The notes below the pieces were generated by a model. That model saw nothing but the letters and a program-made list of their open reading frames with translations, was not told where the DNA came from and made no database searches. 64,000 nucleotides of DNA, taken from Glaciihabitans tibetensis. Its GTDB lineage: Bacteria; Actinomycetota; Actinomycetes; Actinomycetales; Microbacteriaceae. Positions within the stretch are counted from its first letter, which is position 1, and every line of letters starts with the position of its first letter. The stretch is taken from NCBI RefSeq assembly GCF_003003265.1, contig NZ_PVTL01000004.1, positions 124,001-188,000 of the forward strand, in the 5' to 3' direction. Of the stretch, positions 1-8,058 are shown one piece after another. The position numbers were made by a program, and so were the translations under genes.

Positions 1-667
1 GACCGATCAGCGGATTCACGACCAAATGGCCTTGCAGTTTGCGCAGGGTCGCAAAGGTCAGCGCGTCGGGGATGGTCGTCATATCCACCCAGTCAGTCGC
101 GGCTCCAAGGGTCCCGCTCATAAAAACCACCTCGGTCGCAAGCATGCTCCGTGCCCAGTCGATGTGCTTCATCGGCCGTTCCGCTTCGATATCAGAGGCA
201 ATCCGGCTGCCCTCACGGAACAGGTCTTGGATGGAACAAAAACCAAGCGCAACGGCCATCTCTTCGGTGCAATGAGCGGGGCCGCCCCACTGAATCAAAC
301 CGTGCCGAAGAACATACCGCTCAAGCCAGGTGAGTTCGTAAGGTACGAGCTCGTTCAGATCGAGAAGGGAAGCAAAGCCGACCACACGCCTTTCGGTCAC
401 ATCGAGATGGGCATCTTTCCATCGTGCCGAGGTGCGGACGGAGAAGCGGATACCGAAGTCGCGAGCACCTTCAACCCGGTCGAGCCGATCGAGTACCTCA
501 ATAGGCAGTGTCCAGTTTTCCGAAACTACCGCGCCACACCGAGGGAACTTGTCGAGGATCTCCATCCACACCGAAGTTTCGGCCTCACCCCTATAGAGGA
601 TGTCATTGCGTTCGCGGGTGGAGGGTTGATCGAACAACCGGGAATACTCGATTGCAGAGTTGATCAC
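1..667 (-). CDS. Hypothetical protein, 3' end cut by window edge
   Basis: An uninterrupted reading frame on the minus strand runs from a GTG at 667 off the left edge, about 222 residues without a stop. An in-frame TGA lies three codons upstream of the GTG, so translation cannot begin much earlier; no strong ribosome binding site is visible, and an ATG about 33 codons in is an alternative start. The product is soluble-looking, acidic, rich in Trp and Leu, with no signal peptide, membrane segment or motif that I recognise. Third positions are less G/C-biased than in most of the window. Function unknown. I support it as a gene because the frame stays open and codon-like over the whole length, while competing frames on the other strand give low-complexity Arg/Gly-rich translations. 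Confidence 0.6.
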   Translation of the reverse strand, partial: MINSAIEYSRLFDQPSTRERNDILYRGEAETSVWMEILDKFPRCGAVVSENWTLPIEVLDRLDRVEGARDFGIRFSVRTSARWKDAHLDVTERRVVGFASLLDLNELVPYELTWLERYVLRHGLIQWGGPAHCTEEMAVALGFCSIQDLFREGSRIASDIEAERPMKHIDWARSMLATEVVFMSGTLGAATDWVDMTTIPDALTFATLRKLQGHLVVNPLIG

Positions 668-776
668 AGGCCATCAGACCACGGCGGAAGCGCGGGGTGC
701 AGAGCCGCGAGGTAGCCAACAGATGAACAAACCTTATTTCCGACGCATCATGCACCCGCGACTCGGGCACCGACGT

Positions 777-1760
777 TCAGGACAGCCCGCGACGCCACTC
801 GGCAAGAATGTCGGCGACGGTGGATGTCTCGGCCCACGTCATCTCGGGAATCTCGGCGCGACCGTCGGCTAGAGCCAGCGAGACTGCGTCTGCTTCCGCA
901 GCCATAGGGTCAACGACGTCCACCTCGACTCGTCGTGGTTCTTCTCCTGTGCGGTGGATGATGGCTGAGCCCGAGCTGAGCTGGCGACTCCCCCACACGT
1001 TCGGCAGTTCGATCCACCCGTCCGACCCGAACAGGCGAGATTCGTCGGGCAGATCTGACACAATCGCGGTGCGTACCGTGGCGACAAAGCCGCCCATCGT
1101 GACGTCGGCGCGCGCCCAGACGTCGACTCCCTCGGCACCAAGCTCCCCATCGATGTCCGTGATCGTGGCGGAGGCGCTGGCGATGCCAGCCCACTCAGCG
1201 AAAGCGACGGCGAGGGAAACGGGATAGCCGCCCATGTCGAGGATGGCCCCACCGGCCAGCGCCGGGTCAAACAATCGACCGGTGTGCTCGGGGGCGGCGA
1301 AGCCACCGCTCGCTTCGAGGCGCTCGAGGGTGCCGATCTCACCTCGACTGAGTATCGCGCGCAGCTCGTCGGCGAGGGGTCCGAAGCGATATTTGTAGGC
1401 CTCGAGGAACGGTCGCTGGGAGGCTTGGGCGGCAGCAAGCACCTGCGCGGTGGCCTCAGGCGTAGGAGTCACGGGCTTCTCGCAGAGCACAGCTTTGCCC
1501 GCCTCGAGCGCGGCGATGGCGAGTTCGGCGTGGGTGGTGTGCACGGTGCCGATGTAGACGGCGTCGATGTCGTCGCGCGACAGAATGTCCTGGTAGGTGC
1601 CGCTGAACGGAGCGTTCCGGTCACGGGCAAACTGGGCGGCGCGCTCGGCGTTCGAGCTTCCGACCGCGTGCAACACCCCGAGCTGCGAGTGTTCGAGAGA
1701 GTCAGCGAAGTTGCCGCTGATCGTGCCTGGTCCAAGGATCGCCCACCGCGTTGTGCTCAT
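777..1760 (-). CDS. Gfo/Idh/MocA family NAD(P)-dependent oxidoreductase
   Basis: 327 residues, normal for the family. The N-terminus carries the Rossmann dinucleotide-binding turn (GPGTISGNF, residues about 9-17) and the family hallmark EKPVT near residue 95, whose Lys is part of the active site in characterised members. The C-terminal half is the substrate-binding alpha/beta domain. These enzymes oxidise or reduce sugars, inositols or related polyols; the substrate cannot be told from sequence. No Shine-Dalgarno is visible. A TACGTT box ends 6 nt before the ATG, so the mRNA may be leaderless. It lies 57 bp downstream of the CWB2/cutinase-like gene on the same strand with a hairpin between, so separate transcription is likely. 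Confidence 0.88.
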   Translation of the reverse strand: MSTTRWAILGPGTISGNFADSLEHSQLGVLHAVGSSNAERAAQFARDRNAPFSGTYQDILSRDDIDAVYIGTVHTTHAELAIAALEAGKAVLCEKPVTPTPEATAQVLAAAQASQRPFLEAYKYRFGPLADELRAILSRGEIGTLERLEASGGFAAPEHTGRLFDPALAGGAILDMGGYPVSLAVAFAEWAGIASASATITDIDGELGAEGVDVWARADVTMGGFVATVRTAIVSDLPDESRLFGSDGWIELPNVWGSRQLSSGSAIIHRTGEEPRRVEVDVVDPMAAEADAVSLALADGRAEIPEMTWAETSTVADILAEWRRGLS

Positions 1761-1782
1761 TGCGCGAACGTACCAGATCCAC

Positions 1783-1800
1783 TGCCTGCGTGAGCAGGCA
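1783..1800 (-). terminator. Hairpin after the CWB2/cutinase-like gene
   Basis: A perfect 7-bp inverted repeat (TGCCTGC / GCAGGCA) with a 4-nt loop begins 18 nt after the stop codon of the large secreted-protein gene. There is no U-tract, which is common in high-G+C actinobacterial terminators. It also lies just upstream of the putative promoter of the oxidoreductase gene, so a regulatory role is possible. Confidence 0.45.
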
Positions 1801-1817
1801 TCGTCTGGATGTCGCTA

Positions 1818-4800
1818 TCAGAACAGCCCCGCTGCGGCCCGGCCGAACGCAGCCAGCTCTTTCGGGGTATACCCGCCATGAATGGCGCCCATCGCGTCGT
1901 TGTCCATCCCATCCTGAGGCGCGCACAGCAGGTCACCGACGTTGCAGTAGGTGAGAGTACGGCCGACAAACTCGGGCGGGAACTTCGCCCCAAGCGAGTC
2001 GACTAGAACGTTCATTCCATCGTCGTCGTAGAACGACTTGATCAGGCTGGCAACCGCCGGTGTCTCAATTAGCTGTTGAATCTTGCCTTTCTGGTTCGCC
2101 GCAGAGCCGCCGGACATACTCCCCAGAACGGTGTATCGGTCTGAACCAGGATCCTGCACCGGGTTGGCAAGCATCAATACCGCGTTGACGGCGTTCCGCT
2201 CCTGGCTAGAGCCGTGCGCTGCCAATTCGGCCAACGCCATTTGGATCACAAGTGAGCCCTGCGAGTACCCGACTAACGCAATCTTCTGGTCGGGGCAGTC
2301 GTGCACCTGGTCCTTGACCTCGTCGAGAAGCCAACTCAGCCCCCATGACATGCTCGACAAGTAATGGGTGAAGTTCTCGACGCTGAGATCCTTTGTGATC
2401 AGGTCGACCGAGGCCGCCGGATAGCGGAGTGGTTTGATGCGCACGCTTGTATTTACGTCAAAACCGTCGATCTGCCCGAGAGAGTCAAGCAGGCCGTCCG
2501 CGTGATCCACGATGGTTCCGGGGATCGGTTCGCCGGCTACATCGCGGGCCCGCATCTGGCCGGTCAAGATTCCCTGAACCCGGTCACCAAGCCCCCGAAA
2601 CTCGTACGCGCCGGGAGCTGTCATTTCGGCGTAGGTGAAGTGGTCATACAGGTCCGGGTCAACGGCGGCATCGACGAGCCCGCCCGGCACCTCACCCGAA
2701 CCTCGGACCGCGATAATGAGGTTGGAAACACAGCGAGTATCCGCCCCTGGTACGTAGACCGGGGCCGGTGTCGTGGCTGGCTCGGTGTAGCCCACCCACG
2801 GCACAACACTGACGTTTCCGATCACCTGTGCCCCGGATCCGAACGGGGGTGGGCCGTCGGCCGAGCCCCAATTAACTCCCGTGGCATCGAATGCCGTGAG
2901 GCGGCCGTCAGCCGCTACTCCAACGGCGCAGCCTGACACGTCCCCTCTGAGGTGACCGGTAGCTTCTCTGCTGATGTAAACACACGCGCCGCTACCGTCG
3001 CCCCGGTCACCCTCGAAGGTGACGTCGTCGAGAAGGAGCGTGGCGGCGTCCATCGTTCCGATACCGCTCGGCCCCGAATCGTAGGGCCCCGTCGGGCTGC
3101 TCCGAAAGACCACGTGTTGCCCGGTCAACGTGCCTTTTCTGTAGAGGCTTGTGTACACGTTGTGAAACACAATTGGTTTCGACGCCGTTCCTATCGCTAC
3201 TATTTCGGCCGTTTCGTCCCCACCTGCATATACGTACCCTCGCTCCAGGGTTGTGCCCGGCGGTATAACGAGCCGGCCGGAGCCCACCGACAGCTGCGGC
3301 GACCACGTTAGATTCGGCATTGTGGGCAGCGTCCAGTCGCCCGTGATTGTGCCCTCAAGCCGGAACGTCGACGGCCGCGCGGCTTGGTTGCCGGCAAAAT
3401 TCGCGGGCACCAAGTCACCCACCGAGAGGTCGTACGCCGGAAGGTTGTCCGCGGAGACACTGGAGTCGTAGTCGACGGTGTTTCCCGTGACAACAACCGA
3501 TCCAGCCGGGCTGAACCAGGCGTTGACCGAGATCGAGCCCCTCGTGACCGACGTGTTCTTGACTATGATCTTCCCGACGTTGGGGTCGTCGTCGCTGCCC
3601 CACGGTTGCCAGAGGCTGATGTTTCCGGCAAGAAACGAGTCGGCGATGTAGATGTTGCCGGTCTTTCTGCCAGACCCGGATCTGGTGATCGCGTCGTCGT
3701 AGGCGGAGGCCTTCAGGTTCAAGTAGGTCGCGCGGAGCGTTCCACCCTGGGCGACTTCGATCCCACCCCACCCGACGTCCTCGCCACCGGCGGGCAAAAA
3801 GTCGACGGGCCGACCCTTCGCGCCTGCGGCCGTCAGGGTTCCTTCGAGATAGATCAGCCCGGAGCCCATACGAGTGCCCGCGGGAAGCGTGACGCTGATG
3901 CCCGCAGGGACCCGGAGAGACAGGGTGATCGCCCAATTGAGTCGGCCTTGTTCCGCGACACTCCAGTTCTCTGCGAGCGTTCCCTGGAGACTTATCCAAC
4001 CCGATGACGGCGTCGAGTTGCCGGTAATGCGGGACGGTCGCAACGCGGGCGACCACACCTGTATGGCGACGTCGGAGTGTTCACTGGGTGTAATGGTGTT
4101 GTCGCGCACCTCGAAGTCGGTGTCACGTAACTCCGAGGTGATGGACAGGCGACCGTCCTCGATGATGTTGCGTGTAAAAACAAGAGAGGGCTTCCAGTTC
4201 GTAGGCCACGAGGAACTCGCGTTTCCGGGACCCCATTGCACCGAACCGCTGAATCGTGAATCGGTAATCACCGTCGCGTTGGAACCGGGAGCGGTGTGAT
4301 GCACCAAACCTTCGCCGAAGCGTTGCTCCAGAAATACGAGGTCGACGTTCGAGCCCGGTTGGGCGACGATGCCCGACCATTCGCTATTATTTGTCGGCGA
4401 CGTGCGAGCACCATCCAGATTGGTGTCGCCCCCGGCCGAGTCGTCAAGGGCGCTCGTCATCACCACCGGTGCCGCAGAGGACCCGGCCACTCGGAGCGTT
4501 CCATAGACGTACAACCCCGCGATGCTCACCTTCTGAAACTTCACTACGACGCCGGGTTCGATGGTCAGTGTGACTCCCGCTGCAACAGTGACCGCGCCCT
4601 CCAGCACAACAACGTCAACGGAAGTTTTCGACCACGTCGTGTTCGCCGCAATTGAACCGCTGTACCGAATTGTCCTGTTCTCCACTGGCACCGCCCTTGC
4701 GACGCTCGTTCGAGAGACGGTCGAGAACCCGGCCTTGGACCCAGTGACCGTCACTGTGATGGTCTTTCCCGAATCCGACGCGGTGAGTGTATAAGCGGCC

Positions 4801-5861
4801 GCCGTCGCTCCGGGGATCGCAACTCCCGCCCGAGACCATTGATAGTGCAGCGACACCGGCGCAGGAGCCCACACTCCCGGCACTGCAGTCACGACCTGGC
4901 CGACCCGAATCGTTCCCGTAATGGTGGGCACGGGTGTCGCAGTGAGCTGAGCCGACGGTGTGGGGGTGGGGGTGGGGGTGGAAGTCGGCGTGGACGTCGG
5001 GGGCAGTGCCGGAGTGGAGGTCGGCGTGGGCGTCATCACTGGGGTCGGCGACACGGTCGGGGTTGGAGAGGCGGTTGGGGCCGGGGTGGGGGTAGAAGTC
5101 GGTGTGGCCGGGGTCGCATACCCGTTCAGCTGGCCTTCGAGTGTCGCCGAGACACTATTCGGCCCACCCAAAATCACCACCCGCCCCGGATTCAACCGAT
5201 CCAACTCAGCAGCAATCGACGCCGGGATACTTCCACCCGGCACGAGCAGCACCGGACTCCCCGACATCCCCGCCACCGGCGCACCCGACAACGCATCAGC
5301 AAACGTCACCCCGGTCGCCACATACGCCACGGGAACACCCGGAGCGAACGTCGACTTCGAAATCAGCGCAGAAACCTCATACCGATCCGCACCCGCCATG
5401 CGGGTCACGCCGCCCGAGGTAAACGACCCCAATTGGCCTTCGAGTGTCGGCGAGACACTATTCGGCCCACCCAAAATCACCACCCGCCCCGGATTCAACC
5501 GATCCAACTCAGCAGCAATCGACGCCGGGATACTTCCACCCGGCACGAGCAGCACCGGACTCCCCGACATCCCCGCCACCGGCGCACCCGACAACGCATC
5601 AGCAAACGTCACCCCGGTCGCCACATACGCCACGGGAACACCCGGAGCGAACGTCGACTTCGAAATCAGCGCAGAAACCTCATACCGATCCGCACCCGCC
5701 ATGCGCTCGATCGTCGAGCTCCTGGCCTTCAGGCGAGGCTCGTCCGAAGTCGCGCTTGCGGGCAGAGCGCCGACGCAGGTCAACACGGCACAGACGACCG
5801 CCGAGATGAACATCGAGACCGGCCGCTTCCTCGGCCTACTGACCTGAGGACGACGACTCAT
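1818..5861 (-). CDS. Secreted CWB2-repeat, beta-rich, cutinase-like protein
   Basis: Start placed at ATG 5861 (1347 aa) because it follows an AGGGGTGGG ribosome binding site and opens a textbook signal peptide: Arg/Lys-rich n-region, hydrophobic core, ASA cleavage site near residue 37. Residues about 53-250 are two copies of a cell-wall-binding repeat 2 (PF04122-like: MAGADRYEVSA, FADALSGAP, ILGGPNSVS). They are followed by a Pro/Thr/Ser linker (about 250-310), an Ig-like segment ending near 380, and about 650 residues of Gly/Asn/Ser-rich, beta-strand-rich sequence resembling a parallel beta-helix. From residue about 1044 a cutinase-like alpha/beta hydrolase follows, with RGSGE, GYSQG (Ser about 1200), GDLLC (Asp about 1310) and HGGY (His about 1328), matching a Ser-Asp-His triad with paired cysteines. 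Probably a wall-anchored esterase or polymer-binding protein; substrate unknown. Codon use is less G/C-rich than neighbours, suggesting acquisition. Confidence 0.85.
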   Translation of the reverse strand: MSRRPQVSRPRKRPVSMFISAVVCAVLTCVGALPASATSDEPRLKARSSTIERMAGADRYEVSALISKSTFAPGVPVAYVATGVTFADALSGAPVAGMSGSPVLLVPGGSIPASIAAELDRLNPGRVVILGGPNSVSPTLEGQLGSFTSGGVTRMAGADRYEVSALISKSTFAPGVPVAYVATGVTFADALSGAPVAGMSGSPVLLVPGGSIPASIAAELDRLNPGRVVILGGPNSVSATLEGQLNGYATPATPTSTPTPAPTASPTPTVSPTPVMTPTPTSTPALPPTSTPTSTPTPTPTPSAQLTATPVPTITGTIRVGQVVTAVPGVWAPAPVSLHYQWSRAGVAIPGATAAAYTLTASDSGKTITVTVTGSKAGFSTVSRTSVARAVPVENRTIRYSGSIAANTTWSKTSVDVVVLEGAVTVAAGVTLTIEPGVVVKFQKVSIAGLYVYGTLRVAGSSAAPVVMTSALDDSAGGDTNLDGARTSPTNNSEWSGIVAQPGSNVDLVFLEQRFGEGLVHHTAPGSNATVITDSRFSGSVQWGPGNASSSWPTNWKPSLVFTRNIIEDGRLSITSELRDTDFEVRDNTITPSEHSDVAIQVWSPALRPSRITGNSTPSSGWISLQGTLAENWSVAEQGRLNWAITLSLRVPAGISVTLPAGTRMGSGLIYLEGTLTAAGAKGRPVDFLPAGGEDVGWGGIEVAQGGTLRATYLNLKASAYDDAITRSGSGRKTGNIYIADSFLAGNISLWQPWGSDDDPNVGKIIVKNTSVTRGSISVNAWFSPAGSVVVTGNTVDYDSSVSADNLPAYDLSVGDLVPANFAGNQAARPSTFRLEGTITGDWTLPTMPNLTWSPQLSVGSGRLVIPPGTTLERGYVYAGGDETAEIVAIGTASKPIVFHNVYTSLYRKGTLTGQHVVFRSSPTGPYDSGPSGIGTMDAATLLLDDVTFEGDRGDGSGACVYISREATGHLRGDVSGCAVGVAADGRLTAFDATGVNWGSADGPPPFGSGAQVIGNVSVVPWVGYTEPATTPAPVYVPGADTRCVSNLIIAVRGSGEVPGGLVDAAVDPDLYDHFTYAEMTAPGAYEFRGLGDRVQGILTGQMRARDVAGEPIPGTIVDHADGLLDSLGQIDGFDVNTSVRIKPLRYPAASVDLITKDLSVENFTHYLSSMSWGLSWLLDEVKDQVHDCPDQKIALVGYSQGSLVIQMALAELAAHGSSQERNAVNAVLMLANPVQDPGSDRYTVLGSMSGGSAANQKGKIQQLIETPAVASLIKSFYDDDGMNVLVDSLGAKFPPEFVGRTLTYCNVGDLLCAPQDGMDNDAMGAIHGGYTPKELAAFGRAAAGLF
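5131..5705 (-). repeat. Near-identical 303-bp tandem duplication encoding CWB2 repeats
   Basis: The segment from 5131 to about 5402 recurs from 5434 to about 5705, at an offset of exactly 303 bp (101 codons), with one mismatch that I can find (gtgtcgcc versus gtgtcggc). The duplication is in frame and encodes the two CWB2 modules, so the copies are nearly identical in protein as well as DNA, implying recent duplication or ongoing gene conversion. Confidence 0.93.
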
Positions 5862-5900
5862 GGACCCACCCCTACTCTTCGCGGGGCAGACGCCCTGCTC

Positions 5901-5915
5901 GACCCGTCTCGGGTC
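5901..5915. promoter_or_regulatory. Inverted repeat upstream of the CWB2/cutinase-like gene
   Basis: GACCCG-TCT-CGGGTC is a perfect 6-3-6 palindrome about 40 bp upstream of the start codon at 5861. It could be an operator or a 5'-UTR hairpin. No regulator is assigned. Confidence 0.35.
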
Positions 5916-5953
5916 AAGATTCTGCACGGTACCACGGCGGCTTTTCTGGCGTC

Positions 5954-6508
5954 TCACCCCAGTTCGGGTGCGCTGTCACCCTCCAGTCGTCTGCCAATCC
6001 GCGCTTCACAGGCCCTACTGCGTTGCCACGCACTGTCCACGAAAAGCAATGCTCTGACGCGCCGCAGCACACCGACGAGCGACGACATAAGAGCGACCCG
6101 CAGATCGTCACGCAGCTCCAGGTGGAGCACGCCGAGGGCAGGCTCGTCCTTGTAGGCGGCGAGGAGGCTGGGCGGCGGCGGCACGTACGACGACAGGGCG
6201 CCCGCCGTGACGAGGCTCATAAGGCAGAACAGTTGAGCGCCGTCGCCGAGCTCGGGCAGGTGGCTGCGCACGAGGTCGGTCATGGTCGTGAGCCCCGCGA
6301 GTGAAGCTCGCTTGTGCTGCTTGACCACCTCGACCGAGACGTTGTGTTCCAACACGCCGCCCTGCGCGCCGAAGAGGTCGCACAGCACCACCCGGTCAGC
6401 CAGCGACTTGCTCAGGATCTCGGACAGCTGGCCCGCGCGCACTTCCGGTAGGGCGTGCGCTTCGATGCCAGCGGACGGCTCTACCGCCAGCTCGGCAAGC
6501 CAGCTTAG
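5954..6508 (-). pseudogene. TetR-family regulator remnant lacking the DNA-binding half
   Basis: The frame reads about 180 residues resembling the ligand-binding/dimerisation C-terminal domain of TetR-family repressors (the run RVVLCDLFGAQGGVLEHNVS, a long helix with VVKQHKRASLAG, and the PELGDGAQLF and LLAAYKDEP segments). Reading upstream from the GTG at 6442, the same frame continues with TetR-like sequence (LSWLAELAVEPSAG) to 6508, where it abuts the TAA of the aldo/keto reductase gene (6505-6507). No helix-turn-helix segment and no usable start exist, since the upstream DNA codes for the reductase in another frame. The N-terminal 90-100 residues have therefore been lost by deletion. A short C-terminal peptide from the GTG at 6442 could still be made but would not bind DNA. 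Confidence 0.75.
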
Positions 6509-7524
6509 CGGCGGCGCAGCGCCGGATTGAGCAGTGATGGCGGGGTATCGGACTTCTCGTCGGCAGCAAGGTCAGTGCCCGGCGCCACGACGGAATCGAT
6601 GGCATCGAGCACCTCGGTCGAGAGAACCGTGTCCGCTGCGGCCAACTGCGACTGCAGGTGATCCAGCGTGCGCGGTCCGATGATGGCGCTGGTGACCGCG
6701 GGGTGCGCGGTCACGAACCCGAGCGCGAGCTGGATCAGTGTGAGGTCGGCCTGCTCCGCTACCACGGCGAGTTTCTCCACGGCGTCGAGCTTGGCCCGGT
6801 TAGCGGGGACCGGAAGGTCGAATCGCCCGGGCATCGCCGACGAGCGGTTGGTGGTCATTTCGCGGCCCTCACGGATGGCGCCTGACAGCCACCCGGATGC
6901 CAGGGGGCTCCAGGCGAGCACACCCATCCCATACTCCTCGGTAACCGGTAGCACGTGCGTCTCGACGGCGCGCTGCAGGATGGAATATCCAGGCTGTTCG
7001 GTGACATAGCGACCCAGGCCACGAGACCGGGATTCCCACTGCGCCTGCACGATCCGGTAGGCCGGGAACGTTGACGACCCGAAGTAGCGAATCTTGCCCG
7101 CCCGCTGGAGGTCGGTCAGCGCCGAGAGGGTCTCGTCGTCGCTGGTCTCCGGATCCCACCGATGCATTTGGTACAGGTCAATGTGATCAACGCCGAGCCG
7201 GCGCAGACTGTCTTCCGCTGCGGTGTGAAGCCAGCGGCGAGAGGTTCCCTGGTGGTTTATCTCCGTACTCATCGGCAGGTATGCCTTCGTGGCGAGCACA
7301 ATGTCGTCGCGCCGCCCTGCGATCGCGCGACCCACCATCTCCTCCGATTCGCCCGCGCTGTAGCGGTCGGCGGTATCGATCATGTTCACGCCGGCCTCGA
7401 GAGCAACGTCGACGATCGCCGTGGCCTCTTCCTGGGTGGTGCGTCCGATGGCACCGAAGTTCATAGCGCCGAGCACGAGGGTGCTCACGTTCACGCCGGT
7501 GCGGCCAAGTGTGCGGTACTGCAT
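6505..7524 (-). CDS. Aldo/keto reductase
   Basis: 339 residues from the ATG at 7524, chosen because AGGAG lies 7 nt upstream and the protein then starts MQYRTLGRTG as AKRs do; an extension to 7587 would add a non-homologous leader. It shows the (alpha/beta)8 AKR signature: DTADRY (catalytic Asp and Tyr), ATKAY (Lys), QMHRWD (His) and a C-terminal GPRTLDHLQSQL cofactor-binding segment. It probably reduces aldehydes or ketones with NADPH; substrate unknown. The native-looking C-terminus (PALRRR) touches the tetR remnant. Two palindromes upstream (7557-7569, 7581-7593) look like operators, plausibly those of the lost repressor. It is related to but distinct from the AKR at 18277. Confidence 0.9.
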   Translation of the reverse strand: MQYRTLGRTGVNVSTLVLGAMNFGAIGRTTQEEATAIVDVALEAGVNMIDTADRYSAGESEEMVGRAIAGRRDDIVLATKAYLPMSTEINHQGTSRRWLHTAAEDSLRRLGVDHIDLYQMHRWDPETSDDETLSALTDLQRAGKIRYFGSSTFPAYRIVQAQWESRSRGLGRYVTEQPGYSILQRAVETHVLPVTEEYGMGVLAWSPLASGWLSGAIREGREMTTNRSSAMPGRFDLPVPANRAKLDAVEKLAVVAEQADLTLIQLALGFVTAHPAVTSAIIGPRTLDHLQSQLAAADTVLSTEVLDAIDSVVAPGTDLAADEKSDTPPSLLNPALRRR

Positions 7525-7556
7525 TGGAGACTCCTCTTGTATGCGGAAATGCAAAC

Positions 7557-7593
7557 GGAACGTTGTTCCACTCACTATTTGGAACACGGTTCC
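7557..7593. promoter_or_regulatory. Paired GGAAC-N3-GTTCC operators upstream of the AKR
   Basis: Two perfect palindromes, GGAAC-GTT-GTTCC at 7557-7569 and GGAAC-ACG-GTTCC at 7581-7593, are spaced 24 bp centre to centre and begin 33 bp upstream of the AKR start codon. Paired half-turn-spaced palindromes like this are typical of TetR-family repressor sites; the remnant tetR downstream is the natural candidate regulator. Confidence 0.6.
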
Positions 7594-7662
7594 GCTTTAC
7601 AAGCGACAAGAGAAATCAACTGCAGGTCCGTACCGTCAACGGACTCCCACGGACGCTGTCAG

Positions 7663-7926
7663 CTAGATGCGGTCTTCGAGCTCGTCGGCCGTCAGACTGT
7701 CACCGGGGTTCGGGGTCCGGAAGGGCGTCTCTTTTGCGCCCCTGGCTGCGTCGGGCTCTTTGGCCTTCTCGTTGAGGCTCTGTTCGTCGTCCGCGGATTC
7801 CGCACCGGGCAGAATGTCGGGCTCCCCGGCAGCGGGGGTACCCGGTGCTCCCGGTCCCGGCTCGGCAGCGGCCGAAGCAGACTCGTCGTTATCAACATGG
7901 GGCATCAGAGGTTCAGACATTGACAT
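7663..7926 (-). CDS. Small acidic, probably disordered protein
   Basis: 87 residues, rich in Ala, Pro, Gly, Glu and Asp, with no hydrophobic segment and no Cys. The opening MSMSEPLMPHVDND and the C-terminal NPGDSLTADELEDRI give a polar, likely unstructured polypeptide. No known domain recognised. Composition resembles the small protein at 31275. Start could be either of the two ATGs two codons apart. Gene call rests on an open frame with biased third positions, alone between divergent neighbours. Confidence 0.5.
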   Translation of the reverse strand: MSMSEPLMPHVDNDESASAAAEPGPGAPGTPAAGEPDILPGAESADDEQSLNEKAKEPDAARGAKETPFRTPNPGDSLTADELEDRI

Positions 7927-8058
7927 GACCTCAGGGTTTCACCGTGCGCGCTGATTCGCTACGCGAGCGAGCGAACTCACAGCCACGGGTAGGCTCCCAC
8001 GGTGCATCCCGCCGGCCAGAGGCGAAAAATACTTAGAACGCTCTGGGAGACTGGCGTC

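Noticed and set aside
26-715. Plus-strand open frame of 229 codons at the left edge
   Set aside because: Antisense to the better-biased minus-strand frame from 667; low-complexity Arg/Gly/His content and no ribosome binding site.
4839-6155. Long plus-strand open frame rich in Arg/His and Gly, about 438 codons
   Set aside because: It is antisense to the signal peptide, CWB2 repeats and linker of the large minus-strand gene; the repeats keep the opposite frame open, and its composition is typical of a shadow.
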